From assembly GCA_031253705.1 (NCBI GenBank), contig JAIRVW010000049.1, forward strand, positions 1 through 5,911: a DNA stretch of 5,911 nucleotides, written 5' to 3'. Positions 1 through 3,773 of this stretch are shown in pieces. Source of the stretch: Brucellaceae bacterium. Its GTDB lineage: Bacteria; Pseudomonadota; Alphaproteobacteria; Rhizobiales; Rhizobiaceae. Each line of letters begins with the position of its first letter. The stretch's first letter is position 1. The notes under the pieces were generated by a model. That model was given only the letters and a program-made list of their open reading frames with translations, was not told the DNA's origin and did no database searches. The position numbers and the translations under genes are program-made.

Positions 1-858
1 ACATTATTTTCGCGCTTAGGCGAGGCGGTTATCGGTTCGGCAGTTGATCTGCCAATCGGAGCAGGGATCAATCCGATCCATGGCACGGCGGAAACCGGTG
101 GTCATACGCATGCGGAAATCAGATATCGGGTGACGGGCAAAATGGTGCCGACCGGCACAGCATGGGACAGAGCCATTCTTGTACCCATTCGCACAGTCTG
201 GCAGCTCCATGGTATGGAAGAGCATGACGAACACGGCCATGATGATCATGGTGCAGAGCCACACGATCATGAGCACGGTATTGATGCCGATGCGCCGCTG
301 AACGAAGTCTTTGCTGCTGACAGTCCTGGTGTTCCGGCCATTCTCGTCAAACCCAAGACTATTGCTGATGCCTACCGGTTACGACAGGAATATCGTTCTG
401 ATCGCACACTTGCGGTTTTTCCGGCAGAGGTTCTCACAAGACTGTATTCCACGCTGGGTGATGCCCGCAGTCTGCTGCTTGGCATAGCAATCGGCACGCA
501 GGCTATTGTCGTTTTCGCTTTGCTGCTGGTGGCGGTCATGCATATCGGCTCGCGTAAACGCCAGATCGGTGCATTGCGGGCACTGGGTGCGCCTGTGCGT
601 TCCATTATGGCGATTGTCTGGGGCGAGCTGTTCTTCCTGCTGTTGTCGGGCATTTTGCTGGGGCTGGCACTTGGCTATGCTGTTGCGCAGGGCATTACAT
701 CATGGCTCACTGCAACAACAGCGGTTCGAATGCCGGTAGAATTTGCGATGAGTGATATCTGGCTGACCCTTGGTTTTATCGCTGTTGCTGCCGTGGTTGC
801 GCTTGTGCCTGCCTTGCTGGCTTTGCGCGTCAGTCCGGCAGCCGCATTGCGATCTTAA
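1..858 (+). CDS. ABC transporter permease, FtsX/MacB type, with His-rich segment (5' end outside window)
   Basis: The frame is open from base 1 and ends at TAA 856-858, giving 285 C-terminal residues; the true start lies upstream. The last 130 residues show the standard FtsX-domain layout: a membrane helix at about fragment residues 158-182, the family motif RKRQIGALRALGAP just after it on the cytoplasmic side, a helix at about 203-230 and a last helix at about 253-275, ending in VSPAAALRS. The upstream part should be the extracytoplasmic domain between helices 1 and 2. It carries a stretch at bases 214-279 (residues 72-93) with seven His mixed with Asp and Glu, plus GGHTHA at about residues 34-39. 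Such permeases work with an ATPase in lipoprotein release, efflux or envelope mechanics. The His/Asp content suggests a metal role, as proposed for zinc-linked FtsX systems such as Vibrio Zrg; that link is inference. The partner ATPase is not in view. FtsX family is near certain, substrate is not. Confidence 0.9.
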   Translation, partial: TLFSRLGEAVIGSAVDLPIGAGINPIHGTAETGGHTHAEIRYRVTGKMVPTGTAWDRAILVPIRTVWQLHGMEEHDEHGHDDHGAEPHDHEHGIDADAPLNEVFAADSPGVPAILVKPKTIADAYRLRQEYRSDRTLAVFPAEVLTRLYSTLGDARSLLLGIAIGTQAIVVFALLLVAVMHIGSRKRQIGALRALGAPVRSIMAIVWGELFFLLLSGILLGLALGYAVAQGITSWLTATTAVRMPVEFAMSDIWLTLGFIAVAAVVALVPALLALRVSPAAALRS

Positions 859-869
859 AAACCGTCAGT

Positions 870-920
870 CTAAAGTCTCTCCAAAATGACATTGACTTTT
901 AGCGTGAATAAAGCGCATTG
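870..920 (+). promoter_or_regulatory. Possible promoter/inverted repeat upstream of the secreted-protein pair
   Basis: The 191-base gap 859-1049 precedes the tandem secreted genes. It holds an imperfect inverted repeat, CTAAAGTC (870-877) against GACTTTTAG (894-902), with one bulged base. It also holds a TTGACT hexamer (892-897) that would serve as a -35 box. No convincing -10 box lies 16-18 bases downstream. The repeat ends in TTTT and could instead be a weak terminator for the permease. I see no small gene or RNA in the rest of the gap. Confidence 0.22.
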
Positions 921-1049
921 GACACGAAGATCGGATTGGGTTGTTCGGGGACAGACGGCAGCACAGATCTGCAGAGGGGCGGGGGAATCTATCTGTCAGC
1001 TTGCTTCTTTTCTGCGTTTACGTGTTTACGCCGTCAACAGAGGTCATTT

Positions 1050-1451
1050 ATGAGCCGGTATTCTCTTTCTGTTTTTCTCACTTTTTCACTGCTGACTGCA
1101 ATTGCGAGCACGGCTGCCAAGGCGCAGGACAGCAGCGATCCGTCTTATCTCGAAAAGCGTAATGATCTCGGTATCATCGCTTATTGCAGCAGCAAGGGTT
1201 TGCTGGCGGACGATTCAGAAAAATTCTTCAAAATCGGCATTGATGAAATTTACGGTGAGATGCCTGCTTCTGAAGAAGCGGATCTGCATGAGCAAAAAGG
1301 CCGTGACGGTATTTCCTATTTGCAGGGTGATGAGCAATCGCTTGACGAACTGGCCGCTGCCAATGATGTGGATGTTGCTGCTGTTTGTGACCAGTATAAA
1401 TCTCAGGTCACATTGGGACGTATGATCGCCAAGCAGAAAAGCGCCCAGTAA
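1050..1451 (+). CDS. Small secreted protein A of a tandem pair (133 aa), function unknown
   Basis: ATG at 1050 is chosen because AGAGGT (1039-1044) sits five bases upstream as a ribosome-binding site and because translation from it begins with a signal peptide: a short N-region with Arg3, a hydrophobic core at residues 5-22 and a likely signal peptidase I site AKA-QD near residue 25. The mature protein is about 108 residues, acidic and without membrane segments. It has two cysteines, Cys46 in the motif RNDLGIIAYC and Cys113 in VAAVCDQY, which could form a periplasmic disulfide. It is a paralogue of the next gene, with co-registered motifs and both cysteines conserved, but has a longer C-terminal tail rich in Lys and Gln. 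Similar short alphaproteobacterial proteins are sometimes auto-named 'pore-forming ESAT-6 family', from memory; no WXG motif is present, so that name should not be read as a function. It is probably cotranscribed with the gene that starts 60 bases after its stop. Confidence 0.85.
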   Translation: MSRYSLSVFLTFSLLTAIASTAAKAQDSSDPSYLEKRNDLGIIAYCSSKGLLADDSEKFFKIGIDEIYGEMPASEEADLHEQKGRDGISYLQGDEQSLDELAAANDVDVAAVCDQYKSQVTLGRMIAKQKSAQ

Positions 1452-1511
1452 AGGCTAGTCTTCAGACAAGATAACAGATTTTCCGTTTCCTCCCAAAACA
1501 CAGGATTGATT

Positions 1512-1877
1512 ATGAAAAAGAAGCTTCTGACTGCTCTTACCGCTGCTTTTATTGCACTGCCGGTTATGTCATCCGTTTCGCTTGCTGATGAACAAAGTGA
1601 TCAGGTTTATAATGCTGCCCGTAACCAGCTGGGTCTGATCAAATATTGTGCCGCAAATGGTCATGTTCCGGCAGAAACCGTGACTGCCTATGAGAAGATT
1701 GTTGCGATCCTGCCTGTTGCCTCTGATGCGACTGAGAGCGAAAAATACGAAGCTGAAGGCGTTAAGGGCAATAGCTATGACGGTTCGCAGACCGTTTCGG
1801 TAGAAGAAATCACCACAGCCATGGGTTCAAGCGTTGCGCAACATTGCGCGCAGTTTGAATCGCTGACAAAGCAGTAA
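1512..1877 (+). CDS. Small secreted protein B of a tandem pair (121 aa), function unknown
   Basis: ATG at 1512 has AGGA (1502-1505) six bases upstream. An in-frame TTG at 1506 lies too close to that site to be the start. Residues 1-25 form a classical signal peptide: MKKK, a hydrophobic core, then a likely cut after SLA before DEQ. The mature chain is about 96 residues and acidic. Key features are RNQLGLIKYC with Cys46, an EG-x-x-G-x-SY block at about residues 82-89, and Cys112 in VAQHCAQF. Against protein A, 8 of 14 residues are identical across the RN...YC...G block, and Cys46 has the same residue number in both. This indicates gene duplication followed by divergence. The location is probably periplasmic or extracellular, and the two cysteines may pair. 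No enzymatic motif is visible. It is the last gene of its unit, followed 24 bases later by a strong terminator. The family may be the one loosely labelled 'pore-forming ESAT-6' in alphaproteobacteria, but I cannot verify this. Confidence 0.88.
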   Translation: MKKKLLTALTAAFIALPVMSSVSLADEQSDQVYNAARNQLGLIKYCAANGHVPAETVTAYEKIVAILPVASDATESEKYEAEGVKGNSYDGSQTVSVEEITTAMGSSVAQHCAQFESLTKQ

Positions 1878-1901
1878 TTCTGTTTCTTTTGAATGATTGA
1901 T

Positions 1902-1932
1902 ACGCAGCAGATTTCAAATCTGCTGCGTTTTT
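1902..1932 (+). terminator. Rho-independent terminator after the secreted-protein pair
   Basis: A perfect 11-bp stem is formed by ACGCAGCAGAT (1902-1912) and ATCTGCTGCGT (1918-1928), with loop TTCAA and a run of five T at 1928-1932. It starts 24 bases after the stop of protein B. The minus-strand gene's stop codon (1931-1933) overlaps the T-tract, so the same hairpin also forms right after that gene ends. There it is not followed by a T-run (the next bases read ATCAATC), so termination on that strand is probably weaker. Confidence 0.9.
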
Positions 1933-2431
1933 ATTTGCCTTTTAGCGCGGCATAACACGACTTCAACTCGTCCATTGCCTGTCTGGATTGTCGGGACGTG
2001 AAAACATATTGGCCGATTTTAATGGTTTCTGCTTCTGAAATCTGAGTAATCCAGTCTGTCCTGCCTTTAAGTTCAATCGTACTGGTACCGGCCAGCGGTG
2101 ATATGTCGGCATCAATTTGCCGCTCATTGATGGATAACGGAAGCTGGCCAATATTCTCAGAGAAGTCTGCTCCGACGGATAGTATTGCCGACAAACGCAT
2201 GTGTTTTTGACCGGCTGAACCCTTGACCGTAACGATGGAAAATTCGCTGTTTTCAGAGCCTGTCAGGCCGATGAAGCAGGAGCATTTTGCTGACAGCAAA
2301 GTCCAGTTTTCAATCCGTTTCTGTGAGAGCGGATTATCGCCGTCCTCTGCCCGGCAGGTATCCGCAGGTTCTGCTTGCGGTACAATAAGTGTCAAGGCCC
2401 AGAGGCTGATACTGAATAAGGTTGTGAGCAT
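1931..2431 (-). CDS. Predicted secreted protein with four cysteines (166 aa), function unknown
   Basis: ATG at 2431 gives a hydrophobic N-terminus (about residues 3-19) and a plausible signal peptidase site near PQA-EPA. The mature domain has Cys26, a KCSC motif (Cys50 and Cys52) and Cys159 near the C-terminus, which fits disulfides in the periplasm. No lipobox or membrane helix is seen outside the signal. The pattern ENW-x7-C-x-C followed by strands, including LSAILSVGADF and PLSI, is faintly like invasion-associated-locus-B type domains; this is weak and not enough to name it. The start is uncertain. There is no clear ribosome-binding site, and the ATG form lacks the usual positive N-region, whereas the frame stays open upstream with an in-frame CTG that would add Lys, Ile, Arg, Phe and Gln before Met and give a better signal peptide. 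It lies 22 bases after the 51-residue membrane protein gene, so the two are probably cotranscribed and perhaps translationally coupled. Confidence 0.75.
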   Translation of the reverse strand: MLTTLFSISLWALTLIVPQAEPADTCRAEDGDNPLSQKRIENWTLLSAKCSCFIGLTGSENSEFSIVTVKGSAGQKHMRLSAILSVGADFSENIGQLPLSINERQIDADISPLAGTSTIELKGRTDWITQISEAETIKIGQYVFTSRQSRQAMDELKSCYAALKGK

Positions 2432-2453
2432 CTGAAACCGGATTTTCAGCTTG

Positions 2454-2609
2454 TCAGGCGGTTAGCAGCAAGGTGACCATGGCAATTGCTGCGAGCGGAA
2501 TAACAGCCCAGTAATATTCTCTGCGCAATTTTTTCAGACTGATAAGCGACGCGATACCCATCGCAACGACAACGGGTATAATAATAAAGATAATATCAAT
2601 CAGTGTCAT
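2454..2609 (-). CDS. Small two-helix membrane protein (51 aa), function unknown
   Basis: This short gene reads from ATG (complement of 2607-2609) to TGA (complement of 2454-2456). The product has two hydrophobic segments, about residues 3-24 (rich in Ile and Val) and 34-50, joined by the basic loop KKLRREYY. By the positive-inside rule this predicts a helical hairpin in the inner membrane with the loop in the cytoplasm and both ends in the periplasm. A weak AAGAG site lies five bases before the ATG. Support for a real gene is the coherent membrane pattern over the whole frame, a promoter-like sequence upstream (2676-2704) and tight spacing to the 166-residue secreted protein downstream. I recognise no family. 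It could assist membrane delivery or act as a partner of the downstream secreted protein, but that is only suggested by the linkage. Confidence 0.7.
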   Translation of the reverse strand: MTLIDIIFIIIPVVVAMGIASLISLKKLRREYYWAVIPLAAIAMVTLLLTA

Positions 2610-2641
2610 GAGAGCTCTTGCAGCCTTGTAAAGCAGGAGAA

Positions 2642-2664
2642 GGAGCAGGGTTGTGTCCCGCTCC
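2642..2664 (-). terminator. GC-rich hairpin between the hydrolase and the small membrane gene
   Basis: On the minus strand GGAGC-GGG (2657-2664) pairs with CCC-T-GCTCC (2642-2650) around a six-base loop ACACAA, with one bulged T. It is followed by the pyrimidine-rich TTCTCCTGCTTT rather than a pure T-run. It lies 76-98 bases after the stop of the hydrolase, so it may terminate that transcript. It also lies downstream of the putative promoter for the small membrane gene, so it would be in that gene's 5' leader. Confidence 0.5.
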
Positions 2665-2675
2665 CTTGGGATTGA

Positions 2676-2704
2676 TCTATATAATCAGCGTGCCAGCACA
2701 GCAA
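2676..2704 (-). promoter_or_regulatory. Putative promoter of the small membrane / secreted protein operon
   Basis: On the minus strand TTGCTG (complement of 2699-2704) is followed after 17 bases by TATAGA (complement of 2676-2681), which fits a housekeeping sigma factor promoter with a fair -10 and a degenerate -35. Transcription would begin near 2668-2670, about 60 bases before the ATG at 2609, and the leader would contain the hairpin at 2642-2664. The assignment rests on sequence only. Confidence 0.4.
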
Positions 2705-2739
2705 CGGATTTTAAAGACCCTGTAGCATGATAAATGTGC

Positions 2740-3582
2740 TTATACTGCCTGCTCATTACGGATCGGATTGCGCAAAATGCCGATGGATTCAATCTCCACT
2801 TCGCAGATATCGCCGTCTTTCATGTAAAGATTTGGGGTTCGTGCCCAGCCGACACCTGCAGGTGTGCCTGTTACAAGCACGTCACCGGCTTCCAGCGTGA
2901 AGGCTTCGCTTAACGTCGCGATCAGCTCATCGACAGGGAAGATCATGTGTTTCGTATTGCTGCTCTGAACAGTCTGACCGTTGAGGCGGGTTTCGATCTT
3001 CAGACCGGAGGCGCCGCGCGGCAGTTCATCAGCGGTCACAAAATGGGGACCGAAAGCACCGGTACTGTCGAAATTTTTTCCGACTGTCCATTGTGCCGAT
3101 TTCACCTGATAATCGCGGATGGACGCATCGTTAAAGATTGAATAGCCGGCAACATAATCCAGCGCTTTGTCGCGCGGAATATGGCGGCCAGACTTGCCAA
3201 TAACAGCAACCAGTTCACCCTCAAAATCCAGATCAGCGGAAATCAGCGGGCGGATAATCGGTGCGCCATCGCCGATCAGAGAGCTGGCAAAACGGGCGAA
3301 AACTGCCGGATAGACCGGTTGATCTGTGAATTTGCTTTCAACCGCATGGTCAAGGTAGTTGAGGCCGATGCAGATGATCTTCGGTGGATGGGCAATGAGT
3401 GGCGCCTTTTTGAGCGCGGCAATATCGAGAACAGGTAAAGTCTCGGCATTTTCTGATTTTGTCAGGTCTGCACCAGACCGGATCAGTGACAGCAGGCTGA
3501 CATGACCCAGATCGCGCCAGACATCTCCGGTCAGCACGGCCGTACCGGTAGTGCCGTTGCGTTCGTAACTCAGATATCGCAT
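2740..3582 (-). CDS. Fumarylacetoacetate hydrolase (FAH) family protein
   Basis: ATG at 3582 has a good ribosome-binding site, AGGGA (complement of 3589-3593), six bases upstream. The 280-residue product has the usual length and layout of bacterial FAH-family enzymes: a variable N-terminal domain (about 1-60), then the core with KIICIGLNYLDHA (68-80; His79 in the lid region), the metal ligands Glu121 and Glu123 in DFEGE, Asp152 in NDAS, Lys169 in VGKNFD, and TGTPAGVG (238-245). These bind a divalent metal (Mg2+ or Mn2+) for C-C bond cleavage, decarboxylation or isomerisation of 2-oxo/diketo acids in the cytoplasm. Family members include acylpyruvate hydrolases, 2-hydroxyhepta-2,4-diene-1,7-dioate isomerase, oxaloacetate decarboxylases and 2,4-diketo-3-deoxy-sugar-acid hydrolases; the sequence alone does not choose among them, and automatic 'ureidoglycolate lyase' labels should be distrusted. 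No pathway partner is visible next to it. An operator-like palindrome in its promoter region suggests substrate-responsive control. Confidence 0.93.
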   Translation of the reverse strand: MRYLSYERNGTTGTAVLTGDVWRDLGHVSLLSLIRSGADLTKSENAETLPVLDIAALKKAPLIAHPPKIICIGLNYLDHAVESKFTDQPVYPAVFARFASSLIGDGAPIIRPLISADLDFEGELVAVIGKSGRHIPRDKALDYVAGYSIFNDASIRDYQVKSAQWTVGKNFDSTGAFGPHFVTADELPRGASGLKIETRLNGQTVQSSNTKHMIFPVDELIATLSEAFTLEAGDVLVTGTPAGVGWARTPNLYMKDGDICEVEIESIGILRNPIRNEQAV

Positions 3583-3620
3583 GAGAGTTCCCTTTTATTC
3601 TTATGGCATAAAATCAGTTG

Positions 3621-3652
3621 TTCTGATTGTTATCTCGGATAACAATTCAGAA
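3621..3652. promoter_or_regulatory. Operator-like palindrome upstream of the FAH gene
   Basis: Half-sites ATTGTTATC (3626-3634) and GATAACAAT (3638-3646) form a perfect 9-bp inverted repeat around the spacer TCG. The symmetry continues outward as TTCTG (3621-3625) and TCAGAA (3647-3652), with one extra A on the right. It lies 39-70 bases before the FAH start and overlaps the likely core promoter. This is the form of a dimeric repressor site of the GntR, IclR or LacI type, and the right half resembles the GGATAACAATT half of the lac operator. No regulator gene is in the window. It could also fold as a hairpin in RNA. Confidence 0.65.
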
Positions 3653-3659
3653 ACGTCAA
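3629..3659 (-). promoter_or_regulatory. Putative promoter of the FAH gene
   Basis: On the minus strand TTGACG (complement of 3654-3659) is a strong -35 match. The best -10 candidate is GATAAC (complement of 3629-3634), four of six matches but with a long 19-base spacer; GAGATA at 17 bases is a poorer match. Both lie inside the palindrome at 3621-3652, so a bound regulator would block polymerase. The predicted 5' leader is about 40 bases. Confidence 0.45.
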
Positions 3660-3703
3660 TAACAGATATGGTAGGCATTTTAGATTGTCTTATATCTGTT
3701 ATT
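3658..3703. repeat. Perfect 12-bp inverted repeat with 22-base spacer
   Basis: AATAACAGATAT (3658-3669) and ATATCTGTTATT (3692-3703) are exact reverse complements separated by 22 bases. The left arm touches the putative -35 box of the FAH gene (3654-3659). The stem is AT-rich and no T-run follows on either strand, so it is a poor intrinsic terminator for tssM. A paired operator that could loop, or an extended regulator site, is more likely. Both repeats in this gap contain ATAACA, so one regulator could bind both. Confidence 0.6.
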
Positions 3704-3773
3704 TATCAGGACGTTACTGCTTAATTCTATTGGCGGGAAGACGTCGGAATGATTAATTTCCCGATTAAGGTAA

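Noticed and set aside
918..1049. N-terminal extension of secreted protein A from a TTG at 918.
   Set aside because: No ribosome-binding site precedes it, and it would bury the clear signal peptide that starts at ATG 1050, which has a good site upstream.
1050..1877. Treating the tandem pair as WXG100/ESAT-6 secretion substrates.
   Set aside because: Both have Sec signal peptides and cysteines and lack a WXG motif, unlike true WXG100 proteins.
2223..2435. Plus-strand open frame of 70 codons opposite the secreted-protein gene.
   Set aside because: It has no ribosome-binding site or recognisable domain and mirrors the signal-peptide gene on the other strand.
2680..2695. Sigma-54 promoter upstream of the small membrane gene: TGGCACG (complement of 2689-2695) matches the -24 element exactly.
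   Set aside because: The -12 position reads TTATA, lacking the essential GC, so the match is only half complete.
2947..3438. Plus-strand open frames opposite the FAH gene.
   Set aside because: The minus strand encodes a complete FAH protein with all motifs; these are antisense shadows.
3658..3703. Inverted repeat as the ends of a miniature mobile element or an integration site.
   Set aside because: The span is only 46 bases, with no target duplication and no related copy elsewhere in the window.
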